Part shown: piece by piece, positions 15,348-23,964 of the stretch
How the letters are laid out: every line of letters starts with the position of its first letter
Numbering within the stretch: the first letter of the stretch is position 1
Virus record (IMG/VR): IMGVR_UViG_3300025769_015982
Location: 1-64,000 of that record
DNA: 64,000 nt
Direction: 5' to 3' (one strand)
From: a virus
Position numbers and translations under genes: made by a program
The notes under the pieces: generated by a model
What the model was told of the DNA's origin: nothing
Seen by the model: only the letters and a program-made list of their open reading frames with translations
Databases searched by the model: none

Positions 15348-16493
15348 ATGGCAAGAAAATCTAACAATACGACCCTAGACGGGGGAAGTCTTACTGACGA
15401 ACTAGCAACTTCGCTAAATAAGAAATTCAGTAAGGAATACAATCAAGTAGCTTACTTTCTTAACGGTGGGGATGAATCACCAACAGATGTAACATCCTGG
15501 GTATCTACAGGGTGTACACCACTCGATTTGGCGATTTCTAACAGACCAAATGGGGGTTTGCCTGTTAGTAAGATTGTTGAGATTACGGGCCTAGAGCAAA
15601 GCGGTAAATCCCTCCTAGCAGCTCACGTAATTGCTTCTACACAAAAGCAAGACGGTGTGGCAATATACATTGATACTGAATCAGCACTAGATGCGCAGTT
15701 CTTAACCGCCATAGGAGTTGATGTTGATAAGATGCTTTACATCCCACTTGATACAATTGAGGATGTTTTTGAAGCAATGGAAGACATCATCGTAAAGATT
15801 CGCGAAAAGAACAAAGACAAGCTAGTGACTATTGTAGTAGACTCTGTAGCCGCCGCAACCACGAAAATTGAGTCTGCAGCCGACTATGATAAAGATGGTT
15901 ATGCTACTGCTAAAGCAATTATCATGTCTAAATCAATGCGCAAAATTACTAATTTAATTGGTAAGCAAAAAATCCTATGTGTATTTACTAACCAGTTACG
16001 TCAAAAACTAAACGCGATGCCGTTTGGGGATCAATACACAACATCAGGAGGTAAAGCGCTCCAATTCCACGCCTCAGTTCGCTTGCGACTTAAAGGAGTA
16101 GGCAAGATTAAAGAGAAAGTTAATGGTGTGGATGAAGTAGTTGGACAGGAAGTTGAATGCGTAGTTGTTAAAAACCGCCTAGGCCCACCTAACCGAAAAG
16201 TCCGTTATAACGTCTTTTACGATTCCGGGATTGACGACATTTATGGTACCTTAAAATTGCTTAAGGAATACAAGATTGTTAAGCAGGGAGGAGCGTGGTA
16301 CAAGTATGCCACAGCAGATGGAGAAACTCACCAGTTTTTAGCTAAAGAGTTTGGAGATCTGTTAGACAGCCACCCCACAGCTAAAGAAGAATTGTATGAA
16401 GCCCTTTGTGACAAATACATTATGAAGTATCGTCACGAAAAGGAAGATGGTCTAGATCGTGACCCCGAAGAAACCATAACTGAGAATGGGTAA
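15348..16493 (+). CDS. uvsX: UvsX/RecA-like recombinase
   Basis: The 381-residue RecA-fold ATPase catalyses strand exchange in recombination-dependent replication. Walker A is GLEQSGKS at residues 81-88, followed by the IYIDTESALD strand. The Walker B strand is LVTIVVDSVAA. The L2-type region contains NQLRQKLNAMPFGDQYTTSGG with a typical GG before the last core strands. The C-terminus is acidic (EDGLDRDPEETITE). It sits between gp32 and RNase H genes and overlaps the latter by 8 nt, matching a T4-like recombination and replication cluster. Confidence 0.93.
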   Translation: MARKSNNTTLDGGSLTDELATSLNKKFSKEYNQVAYFLNGGDESPTDVTSWVSTGCTPLDLAISNRPNGGLPVSKIVEITGLEQSGKSLLAAHVIASTQKQDGVAIYIDTESALDAQFLTAIGVDVDKMLYIPLDTIEDVFEAMEDIIVKIREKNKDKLVTIVVDSVAAATTKIESAADYDKDGYATAKAIIMSKSMRKITNLIGKQKILCVFTNQLRQKLNAMPFGDQYTTSGGKALQFHASVRLRLKGVGKIKEKVNGVDEVVGQEVECVVVKNRLGPPNRKVRYNVFYDSGIDDIYGTLKLLKEYKIVKQGGAWYKYATADGETHQFLAKEFGDLLDSHPTAKEELYEALCDKYIMKYRHEKEDGLDRDPEETITENG

Positions 16494-17505
16494 TTTCGAA
16501 GATATCTTAAATAACATATCCCGTGAAGAGAAGCATCCTAATGATAGGGTGCTTCTCATTGACGGATTAAACATATTCCTAAGAGCATTTGCTGTAAATG
16601 GTGCATTGAATGAAAAAGGTGTTCCAGTAGGCGGTATTATGGGATTTATGAAGTCCCTTGCCCTTGCTATTAGGCAAATGGAACCTACTAGGGTAGTTGT
16701 TGTTTATGATGGGGCCGGGGGTAGTAAAAGGCGAAGAAAAATTAATCCGGATTATAAATCAAATAGAACCCCTAAGCGCGTAACTAAATTTGATGCTTTT
16801 AACTCGTTACAAGACGAAAAAGAAGCAATGAAAATTCAATTTAGGAGACTACTCAGTTACCTTGAGTTACTTCCAATTGATGTTTACAGCGTGGACAATG
16901 TTGAAGCAGACGATGTAATTGCATATATCGCACAAAATGTGCTAGAAAACGAAGTAATTATCATGTCTGCTGATCAAGATTTTTTACAATTAGTAAACGA
17001 TCGAATTGTAGTCTGGTCACCAAATAAGAAAAAGTATTATACAACCGAGCAAATATTTACTGAATACGGAATACCAGCTCACAATTTTTTGATGTATAAG
17101 TGTTTAATGGGTGATAAATCAGATAATCTTGAAGGTATTAAAGGTTTAGGCCCTAAAAAGATGGCTAAAGTAATCCCTGAAATTACAGGTAGAGAAATGA
17201 ACTTAGATTACCTTATACATTACGCATCCACACAAGACAGTTTAATGCATAAGCGAATCGTTGAAAGTAGAGAAAAATTGGAAACAAACGAAAAGATGAT
17301 GTCACTTAAAGACCCAATTATGTCAGGTCAAATAAAAATTCAAATAAGTGATTTAGCTTCTCGCCCAACAAATTTGCTCCACCGAAATGATTTTATTATG
17401 TTGTATAACGAAGATTATATGGGGAATAATTTACAAAACCCAGATATCTGGTTAAAGGAACATTTCCTTAAATTAAATAATCTTGCAAAATTAACACATG
17501 AGTAA
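16486..17505 (+). CDS. rnh: RNase H / 5'-3' exonuclease (FEN-like)
   Basis: The 339-residue FEN-family nuclease removes Okazaki RNA primers. Metal-binding acidic motifs are visible: LLIDGLN (D26), VVVYDG, VEADD and SADQDFLQL. A helix-hairpin-helix follows in GDKSDNLEGIKGLGPKK. Length is close to T4 RNase H (305 residues). It overlaps uvsX and the helicase gene by 8 nt each, suggesting coordinated translation of the lagging-strand machinery. Confidence 0.92.
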   Translation: MGNFEDILNNISREEKHPNDRVLLIDGLNIFLRAFAVNGALNEKGVPVGGIMGFMKSLALAIRQMEPTRVVVVYDGAGGSKRRRKINPDYKSNRTPKRVTKFDAFNSLQDEKEAMKIQFRRLLSYLELLPIDVYSVDNVEADDVIAYIAQNVLENEVIIMSADQDFLQLVNDRIVVWSPNKKKYYTTEQIFTEYGIPAHNFLMYKCLMGDKSDNLEGIKGLGPKKMAKVIPEITGREMNLDYLIHYASTQDSLMHKRIVESREKLETNEKMMSLKDPIMSGQIKIQISDLASRPTNLLHRNDFIMLYNEDYMGNNLQNPDIWLKEHFLKLNNLAKLTHE

Positions 17506-18841
17506 GTTAGAACAGTACGGCCATAATTTTCAGGTTAAGGTACTATCTACACTTGTTAAAGATCGAGAGTTCATACAACAAGTAGCAGATATTGTATCGC
17601 CTGATTTTTTTGATAACGAAGCAAATAAGTGGATTGTAGGTAAAACTCTAGAATATTTTAATGAATTTAGAACTACTCCCACAATGGAGGTATTTAAAGT
17701 TGAAGTAGAGAAAATTAAAAATGAAATTCAACAAGTTGCTGTAAAAGAACAACTTAAAGAGACATTTAAATCTACTAAAGCACAAGACCTTGATTTTGTA
17801 AAACAAACATTCCTTGATTTTTGTAGGAATCAAACACTTAAATCTGCTCTTCTTTCCTCAGTTGACCTTCTTGAAATAGGAAATTATGAAGATATTCGCC
17901 GCCTTATTGACAATGCACTTAAAGCAGGTGTAGAAAAAAATCTTGGCCATGATTATATGGACGAGATTGAGGCTCGATACCAAGAAGAAGCTAGAAACAC
18001 AATAGAAACTCCTTGGAATGAAATAAATAGTCTATTAAGTGGAGGATTAGGTACTGGCGACTTAGGACTACTTGTTGGTAACCCAGGTGGAGGTAAGTCA
18101 TGGGCACTTGTTGCTTTAGGGGGACATGCTGTTAAATTAGGCTATACAGTTTTACATTATACACTTGAACTTTCTGACATGTATGTTGGTCAAAGATACG
18201 ATGCATTTTTTACAGAAATACCAGTTAATGAGATTAAAATTCATAAAACAACTGTCAAGGAAGAATTAGGAAACATGAGAGGAAAATTGTATATTAAGCA
18301 ATATCCCGCCGGTAAAGCTAATGTAAACACGATATTAGCGCATATTGATAAGTGTCGCGGCCAAGGTATTGAACCTGATCTTATTGTGTTAGATTACGCG
18401 GATCTTTTATATACTAGAAATGGAAAAGAAAAACGAGATAAATTAGACGATATTTACACCTCATTAAGAGGTATGGCTACTGAAATGAAAATCCCAATAT
18501 GGACAGCATCTCAAAGCAATAGATCAGCAGCTCGAGATAATATTATTCAAGGAGACCAAATTGCTGAAAGTTATTCGAAAATTATGATCTCAGATTTTGC
18601 AATTTCACTTTCTAGAAAGACAGAAGACAAAGAAAACGGTACTGGTAGATTCCATATTATGAAAAATAGATACGGAGCAGACGGATTAACATTTGATGCC
18701 CTTATGGACACATCTACCGGAAAAATCGATTTTACCAACCGAATAAATAATGAAGAGAACAGTGGTCCTGACGGAGCTGGCTTTACAGGAAATGAAAGAA
18801 GAAATCTTCAAAGGGCTGCTGAAAATATTTTCAGCTTTTAA
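17498..18841 (+). CDS. 41: Replicative DNA helicase (gp41/DnaB-like)
   Basis: The 447-residue hexameric helicase unwinds the fork. The N-terminal ~150 residues are the helical DnaB-N-like domain. The RecA-like motor has Walker A GNPGGGKS (residues 194-201), Walker B DLIVLDYADLL, and the TASQSNRSA motif typical of DnaB/gp41. The IAESYSKIMISDFAISLSR region is the arginine-finger side. No primase gene (gp61) is seen in this window. It is followed by a palindrome at 18841-18854. Confidence 0.92.
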   Translation: MSKLEQYGHNFQVKVLSTLVKDREFIQQVADIVSPDFFDNEANKWIVGKTLEYFNEFRTTPTMEVFKVEVEKIKNEIQQVAVKEQLKETFKSTKAQDLDFVKQTFLDFCRNQTLKSALLSSVDLLEIGNYEDIRRLIDNALKAGVEKNLGHDYMDEIEARYQEEARNTIETPWNEINSLLSGGLGTGDLGLLVGNPGGGKSWALVALGGHAVKLGYTVLHYTLELSDMYVGQRYDAFFTEIPVNEIKIHKTTVKEELGNMRGKLYIKQYPAGKANVNTILAHIDKCRGQGIEPDLIVLDYADLLYTRNGKEKRDKLDDIYTSLRGMATEMKIPIWTASQSNRSAARDNIIQGDQIAESYSKIMISDFAISLSRKTEDKENGTGRFHIMKNRYGADGLTFDALMDTSTGKIDFTNRINNEENSGPDGAGFTGNERRNLQRAAENIFSF

Positions 18842-18854
18842 CAGTATATACTGT
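18841..18854 (+). repeat. 14-bp perfect palindrome before nrdB
   Basis: ACAGTATATACTGT starts at the last base of the helicase stop codon and lies about 35 nt before the nrdB ATG. It could be a regulator-binding site or a short RNA hairpin. It does not fit the NrdR box consensus, and no T tract follows, so a terminator is unlikely. Confidence 0.5.
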
Positions 18855-18889
18855 ATTTATCACTACACTAATAAAAAATTTAAAGTAAA

Positions 18890-19873
18890 ATGGCAACGAA
18901 AGATCTAAAAGAAGAACGAATTGTTTATAAACCATTTGAATATCCCGAAGCATTTGACTACTGGTTAAAGCAACAACAAGCTCATTGGATTCACACTGAA
19001 GTACCAATGATGAGTGATATTAATGATTGGAAACAAAACCTGACAGAAACAGAAAAAAACATAATTGGTTCTATCTTAAAAGGCTTTGCACAAACTGAAA
19101 CAGTGGTAAACGACTACTGGACCGGACTGGTTACAAAATGGTTTAGGAAACCAGAAATTATAGCAATGGCGACCACTTTTGGTGCTATGGAAACAATTCA
19201 TGCCGAAGCATATTCACTACTTAATGAAGAACTTGGACTTGACGACTTTAGCGAGTTTCTCGAAGACGAAACTACAATGGCAAAAATTGAGAACCTTATG
19301 TCAGTTAGGGATAGTTTTAATGGCGAAAAGGATTGGCACGAAATTGCTAAATCTCTCGCAATCTTCTCGGCCTTTACAGAAGGGGTCAATTTATTTTCGT
19401 CATTCGCCGTACTCCTCTCTTTCAAATTGCGAAACAAGCTTAAGGGAGTGGGTCAAATTGTTGAATGGAGTATTAGAGACGAAAGCATGCACTCAGAAGC
19501 AGGATGTTGGTTATTTAGAACACTTGTTAAAGAAAACCCTCAGCTCGACACTCCGGAACTCAAAACGGCAATAACTGAAGCTGCTCTTCTTTCACTTCAA
19601 CTTGAACTTGATTTTATTGAGAAAGTTTATGAAATGGGTGATCTTGAAGGGTGTTCTAAAGATGACTTAATCAGCTTTATTAAACATAGAGTTAATACAA
19701 AAATGGGTGACCTTGGCTATGATGGTGTAGTTAATGGAATTGACCCAACAGCACTTAAAAGAATGAAGTGGTTTGACAGCCTCTCAGCAGGTAAACAACA
19801 CACTGACTTCTTTGCAAACAGGGTTACCAACTACAGCAAGGGACACTTGCAGTGGGACGAATCAATATTTTAA
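18890..19873 (+). CDS. nrdB: Ribonucleotide reductase class I beta subunit
   Basis: The 327-residue protein carries the di-metal/tyrosyl radical cofactor that starts reduction of ribonucleotides to deoxyribonucleotides. Ligand motifs are intact: ETIHAEAY gives Glu, His and the radical Tyr; FTEGVNLF and RDESMHSEAG give the remaining Glu/His ligands. The C-terminus (GHLQWDESIF) fits the peptide that docks on the alpha subunit. It has its own leader after the palindrome and is followed 3 nt later by nrdA. Confidence 0.94.
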   Translation: MATKDLKEERIVYKPFEYPEAFDYWLKQQQAHWIHTEVPMMSDINDWKQNLTETEKNIIGSILKGFAQTETVVNDYWTGLVTKWFRKPEIIAMATTFGAMETIHAEAYSLLNEELGLDDFSEFLEDETTMAKIENLMSVRDSFNGEKDWHEIAKSLAIFSAFTEGVNLFSSFAVLLSFKLRNKLKGVGQIVEWSIRDESMHSEAGCWLFRTLVKENPQLDTPELKTAITEAALLSLQLELDFIEKVYEMGDLEGCSKDDLISFIKHRVNTKMGDLGYDGVVNGIDPTALKRMKWFDSLSAGKQHTDFFANRVTNYSKGHLQWDESIF

Positions 19874-19876
19874 ATT

Positions 19877-21586
19877 ATGGACGGAAATTTAGTAGCAGAC
19901 ACAACCCAGTGGGTTGTAGGGAAAGACTTCCCTGAATGGATGGATGAAGTTGGTGTAGCAACTATTTCAAAAGGGTATTTATTACCCGATGAAACACCAA
20001 GAAAAGCATACAGACGAGTCGCAAAAGCAATCGCAACTCGGATTGATAGACCAGATTTGGAGGCTAAGTTCTTCAAATATATTTGGAATGGTTGGATTGG
20101 CCTCGCTTCCCCCGTTCTATCTAATACTGGGACCGATAGGGGTTTGCCTATCTCTTGCTTTGGTATTGATACACCTGATAGCGTCAGGGGAATTGGATTA
20201 ACAAACGCTGAACTTATGAAACTTACTGCCCTGGGTGGTGGAGTTGGTATCAGTGTTTCAAGAATTAGGCCTAGGGGAACTGCAATCACAGGTAATGGTA
20301 AATCTGAAGGTGTAGTACCTTGGTGCAAGATTTACGATTCAGCTATTATTGCTACAAACCAGGGTTCGGTTCGTAGAGGTGCTGCATCAGTAAACTTAGA
20401 TATTAATCATCTTGACATTGATGAATTTATGCAAATTCGTAGGCCAAAAGGTGATCCAAATAGGCAATGCCTTAATTTGCACCAATGTGTAGTTGTAGAT
20501 GATACTTTTATGAGGCGTTTACAAGATAGAGATGGTGACGCTATGAAGTTATGGCTTGAAATTTTAAAAACTAGAGTTGAAACAGGTGAACCATACATTA
20601 TGTTTAAGGATAATGTTAATAAAAATAACCCTTTAGCATACGCTATGAATAACCTCGATGTTAGTATGACTAACATTTGTACAGAAATTACATTACATAC
20701 AGATGAAGAACATTCCTTTATATGTTGTCTCTCCTCGCTTAATTTGGCAAAGTACGATGAGTGGAAAGACACAGACGTCGTAGAAACATCAATCCGTTTT
20801 TTGGATGGTGTTATGCAAGAATTTATTGATAAGAGTAATGGCAAAGATTCCCTTATTAGAACCCATAGACACGCTCAAAAAGGTAGAGCACTTGGGTTAG
20901 GTGTAATGGGTTGGCACTCATTCCTTCAAAAGAAAAACCTACCATTTAATTCAATTGCTTCAACAGCTTGGACACATACCATTTTTAGTGACATTAGAAG
21001 CAAAGCAGAAGCCACTTCCAGAGAATTAGCCCAAGAATATGGTGAACCTGTGTGGTGTAGAGGTACGGGTATGAGAAATACTCACTTACTTGCTATTGCA
21101 CCTACAGTATCAAATTCTCGTTTAAATAACTGTTCTGCAGGTATTGAACCTATTCCTGCTAATATTTACACTTTTAATGGTGCTAAAGGGACATTTATTG
21201 TAAAAAATAAAGAATTGGAATGTCTTTTGGAAGGTAAAGGACATAACACAGATAAAGTATGGGATCAAATCCTCGCTGATAATGGGTCTGTCCAAAACCT
21301 CCCCCATGATGTTCTTACTGAGTCTGAAAAAGAAATATTCCTCACATTTAGTGAGGTAAACCAACTTGAACTGGTTCGTCAAGCAGCAATTAGACAAAAA
21401 TATATTGACCAAACCCAATCACTCAATCTCTCATTTGACCCTACAGACTCCCCAAAATGGATTAACCAGTGTCACTTAGAAGCATGGAAATTAGGTGTTA
21501 AAACACTCTATTACTTAAGAACTGATTCAGTAATTAAAGGTGATTTAGGAAGTAGAACCGCAGAATGTATAGCTTGTGATGGATAA
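19877..21586 (+). CDS. nrdA: Ribonucleotide reductase class I alpha subunit
   Basis: The 569-residue catalytic subunit supplies dNTPs. Visible motifs are GLPISCFGID (redox Cys), NICTEI (radical Cys with Asn and Glu), CCLSSLNLAK (second redox Cys) and the radical-transfer Tyr pair in TLYYLRTDS. The C-terminal AECIACDG carries the CxxC that re-reduces the active site. It is much shorter than E. coli NrdA (761 residues) and lacks an N-terminal ATP cone, so dATP inhibition is probably absent. The thioredoxin at 28102 could serve as reductant. Confidence 0.94.
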   Translation: MDGNLVADTTQWVVGKDFPEWMDEVGVATISKGYLLPDETPRKAYRRVAKAIATRIDRPDLEAKFFKYIWNGWIGLASPVLSNTGTDRGLPISCFGIDTPDSVRGIGLTNAELMKLTALGGGVGISVSRIRPRGTAITGNGKSEGVVPWCKIYDSAIIATNQGSVRRGAASVNLDINHLDIDEFMQIRRPKGDPNRQCLNLHQCVVVDDTFMRRLQDRDGDAMKLWLEILKTRVETGEPYIMFKDNVNKNNPLAYAMNNLDVSMTNICTEITLHTDEEHSFICCLSSLNLAKYDEWKDTDVVETSIRFLDGVMQEFIDKSNGKDSLIRTHRHAQKGRALGLGVMGWHSFLQKKNLPFNSIASTAWTHTIFSDIRSKAEATSRELAQEYGEPVWCRGTGMRNTHLLAIAPTVSNSRLNNCSAGIEPIPANIYTFNGAKGTFIVKNKELECLLEGKGHNTDKVWDQILADNGSVQNLPHDVLTESEKEIFLTFSEVNQLELVRQAAIRQKYIDQTQSLNLSFDPTDSPKWINQCHLEAWKLGVKTLYYLRTDSVIKGDLGSRTAECIACDG

Positions 21587-21758
21587 TAAATTAAAAGATG
21601 TAATGGAGGACTTAGATGAAGTCATGGCTTTAATAAAAAAATTAGGAGAAGCTACCCCAGATAACGTGGATTCCCTAAGAGAAGATATTAAATTTACGCA
21701 TAATAAAATTAAATCTAAGTATGGCAAAGAGAATCCCCCCGAAACCAACCCATCGTAA
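21579..21758 (+). CDS. Small helical protein after nrdA
   Basis: This 59-residue reading frame starts at ATG 21579 (a GTG at 21576 is possible). It overlaps the nrdA end by 8 nt and the next gene by 38 nt. The protein is charged and helical (LKDVMEDLDEVMALIKKLGE, LREDIKFTHNKIKSKYG), with possible short coiled-coil character and no Cys. The gap between nrdA and the ATG at 21721 would otherwise be 134 nt, unusual in this dense region, which supports it being coding. Function is unknown. Confidence 0.6.
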   Translation: MDNKLKDVMEDLDEVMALIKKLGEATPDNVDSLREDIKFTHNKIKSKYGKENPPETNPS

Positions 21759-22248
21759 GCGTAGTCCTTTTTATTGGTGGAGGCGCTTTCCCACACATCA
21801 AGCCCTCCACCATTATAAACCCCTGATTGAAAGGATTCAAAACGGTGATTTTGATTATCCTGAATATTTTGAACAGGCTGAATGGGAAAAGCAATGGTGT
21901 AAGGAAGAAATTGAATCTAAGAGGCATTTATTCAAAGATTCTCAAAGTTTTTTAGAGGAGTCTCGTTCTATTGAACGACGTTATAGAAAGCGTCAAAATC
22001 TTCTTATCAAAGATGGTTATGAGAATGATGAAAAGCGGCTTAAGGAGATTGTAAAACAATTTTCTATTACATTTGGTGGTTCAAAAGATGATGTAGTTGC
22101 ATTTATGGAGAATTTTGATGGTACTCTTGAGGAAATGTACTATGCTTATGCTAGAATTAAAGGTATTAAAAACGTTAGTTTATTAGAAACTATGCCTGTA
22201 AAAAGACGTGGGCGCGGTAGGCCCCGTAAAAATCCTTTAATACAATAA
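21721..22248 (+). CDS. Basic protein with AT-hook-like C-terminus, unknown
   Basis: A 175-residue protein with a basic N-terminus (KRIPPKPTHRKRSPFYWWRR), a charged helical middle (residues 60-110) and a C-terminal KRRGRGRPRKNP that contains the AT-hook core RGRP. AT-hooks bind the minor groove of A/T-rich DNA, so DNA binding is a fair inference. It sits just before the 7-deazaguanine genes (3 nt from queD). Candidate roles are a nucleoid-type protein or a factor guiding modification or replication. No enzyme motif is visible. Confidence 0.6.
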   Translation: MAKRIPPKPTHRKRSPFYWWRRFPTHQALHHYKPLIERIQNGDFDYPEYFEQAEWEKQWCKEEIESKRHLFKDSQSFLEESRSIERRYRKRQNLLIKDGYENDEKRLKEIVKQFSITFGGSKDDVVAFMENFDGTLEEMYYAYARIKGIKNVSLLETMPVKRRGRGRPRKNPLIQ

Positions 22249-22251
22249 AGT

Positions 22252-22716
22252 ATGGGAAAATTTCAATCAACAAAATTATTTGACGGATTCAGCTGTGTGT
22301 TCCGTCAGTGGAAAGCAGAAAACACACATTGTAGATTTATGCATGGTTATGGAATTAGCTTTAGAGTATGGTTCGAAGGTGGACTAGACGACCGGAATTG
22401 GGTTTGGGACTTTGGGGGTATGAAACGTGCTCAAACTAAAATTGACGGTATGAATCCTAAAACCTGGATGGATTATATGTTTGATCATACTATATTGGTT
22501 GCTAAAGACGATCCAATGCTTAGTTTAATTAATGAATTAGAACACAATAAAATAGCCCAAGTTAGAGTAGTAGAGGCTACAGGTGCTGAAAAATTTGCTG
22601 AATTTATATTTAATAAACTAAATACATTTGTACAAACTGAAACTGATAGTAGGGTTAGAGTAGCAAAAGTAGAATTTATGGAACACGGTAAAAACACTGC
22701 TATTTATGAAGGTTAA
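22252..22716 (+). CDS. queD: QueD-like 6-carboxytetrahydropterin synthase
   Basis: The 154-residue protein of the PTPS/QueD fold should convert dihydroneopterin triphosphate to 6-carboxytetrahydropterin in preQ0 synthesis. The signature region is recognisable: FSCVFRQW, catalytic Cys27 in THCRFMHGYG, WDFGGMK and FDHTIL (H79). Two of the three usual zinc ligands look changed: the AxH His is Phe17 and HGH reads HGY (H31 kept, Y33). The same divergent pattern occurs, as far as I recall, in marine-phage QueD relatives, so it may be a distinct subfamily. It overlaps dpdA by 11 nt. Confidence 0.8.
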   Translation: MGKFQSTKLFDGFSCVFRQWKAENTHCRFMHGYGISFRVWFEGGLDDRNWVWDFGGMKRAQTKIDGMNPKTWMDYMFDHTILVAKDDPMLSLINELEHNKIAQVRVVEATGAEKFAEFIFNKLNTFVQTETDSRVRVAKVEFMEHGKNTAIYEG

Positions 22717-23497
22717 AGTTTCACACGAAGTCCCCCTCCCACTACTTGAGGTTAGTAAAGATTTTAACGACTATGATTACTGCCTCCCCCACTTACTAGA
22801 CCAACATGATTTATACGAACAGTATTTTAGGCAAGCTAAAGTCGAAGGTAGGTATATAATTATGGATAATTCTCTCCATGAATTAGGAGAAGCATATGAT
22901 ACTAAACGTCTATTGCATTGGGTAAATGAACTTAAACCTAATGAATTTATTGTACCCGATGTCTGGGAAAATTGTAATGCTAGCGTTAGGAATGCTAAAA
23001 CATGGGCTTCTGTTGAATTACCTGAAGGAGTAGAAAAAGTAGCAGTTGTACAAGGAAAATCATATATAGAGTTTGCTACCGGATACCAACGTTATAAGTG
23101 GTTAGGTTACCAAAAAATAGCATTTAGTTATGGGGCGTCTTGGTTCCAAGAAACGTTTCAGCACCCAAACCCATACGTAGCTAAAATGATGGGTCGTTTA
23201 AAAACTATTAATAATCTTTATAAAAATAATGTTATAGGAGATTATGATAGAGTACATCTTTTAGGGTGTAATTTACCCCAAGAATTCCTTTACTATAAAG
23301 ACTTCCCATTTATTGAATCTATAGATACTTCAAACCCTGTTATACATGCTTTAAAGGGAATGAGGTATTCCGAGGGGGGTTTATTACATAAAGACAAAGA
23401 AAAAATCGACGAAAATTTCGTTCAACCAATATCCCCAAAACAAAAAGAAGACGTTTTACACAATGTAAAAATGTTTAGAAAAATTAATCAACTATGA
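22706..23497 (+). CDS. dpdA: DpdA/TGT-like DNA guanine transglycosylase
   Basis: The 263-residue protein resembles the tRNA-guanine transglycosylase superfamily, DpdA branch, whose members swap guanine in DNA for a 7-deazaguanine base. Ordered motifs are IIMDNSLHELG (D54), KVAVVQGKS (115-119 region), KIAFSYGASW, VHLLGCNLPQEF (183-194) and ESIDTSNP with D207 as candidate nucleophile. It is shorter than bacterial TGT (about 380 residues) and lacks the C-terminal zinc Cys cluster. It lies between queD and queC, which points to use of preQ0 or a relative as substrate. Confidence 0.8.
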   Translation: MKVKVSHEVPLPLLEVSKDFNDYDYCLPHLLDQHDLYEQYFRQAKVEGRYIIMDNSLHELGEAYDTKRLLHWVNELKPNEFIVPDVWENCNASVRNAKTWASVELPEGVEKVAVVQGKSYIEFATGYQRYKWLGYQKIAFSYGASWFQETFQHPNPYVAKMMGRLKTINNLYKNNVIGDYDRVHLLGCNLPQEFLYYKDFPFIESIDTSNPVIHALKGMRYSEGGLLHKDKEKIDENFVQPISPKQKEDVLHNVKMFRKINQL

Positions 23498-23964
23498 ATC
23501 TAGTTTTAATCACAATTACAATTTGCGCCCTAGCTTTTACTTATTATGTTTGGCGTTTCCATGACCAGTTAGCTGAACGAAAAGCAGAAGCCCAATTAGT
23601 AAAATGGAAACTTAAAGAAGAAAAAGCAATTAGAGAAGATGCTTACCAACGTTCTAGAGCAGTTAGCTTTGGTAAAACAATTGAACATTATGTCCCATTT
23701 ATGGAAAATTTTCCTATCAACCCTAATGATGTAAGATTTTTTGGTAACCCAATTGATTATATCGCTTTTACAGAAATGGGATCAAAGAAAAAATGTGCAG
23801 TACATTTCTTGGAAGTTAAAAGTGGGGAAAGTAACTTAAACGCAAGACAAAGAAATATTAAGGATGCTATTCAAAAAGGTAGAGTTTACTGGCATGAGTA
23901 TAATGCAGATGGTATCTGGACACATGAAACAAAAGATCAACATTTAAATAAAAAAGAAAAATGA
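23494..23964 (+). CDS. Holliday-junction-resolvase-like endonuclease, membrane-anchored
   Basis: A 156-residue protein. Residues 2-20 are a hydrophobic helix (LVLITITICALAFTYYVW), then a charged helix. The C-terminal domain resembles the family of endonucleases related to archaeal Holliday junction resolvases: RAVSFGKTIEHYVPF, FFGNPIDYIAF, then FLEVKSGESNLNARQR. The P-I-D and E-V-K residues give a PD-(D/E)xK active site. It overlaps dpdA and queC by 4 nt each. A nuclease inside a base-modification operon could process unmodified DNA or act in recombination; this is inference. Confidence 0.78.
   Translation: MNLVLITITICALAFTYYVWRFHDQLAERKAEAQLVKWKLKEEKAIREDAYQRSRAVSFGKTIEHYVPFMENFPINPNDVRFFGNPIDYIAFTEMGSKKKCAVHFLEVKSGESNLNARQRNIKDAIQKGRVYWHEYNADGIWTHETKDQHLNKKEK

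Noticed and set aside
18841-18854. Palindrome before nrdB as an NrdR box
   Set aside because: Centred alignment with the NrdR consensus fails at the conserved C/G and A/T positions.
19870-20844. Antisense frames over nrdB/nrdA (152 and 145 codons)
   Set aside because: They mirror highly conserved + strand ribonucleotide reductase codons and show no domain of their own.
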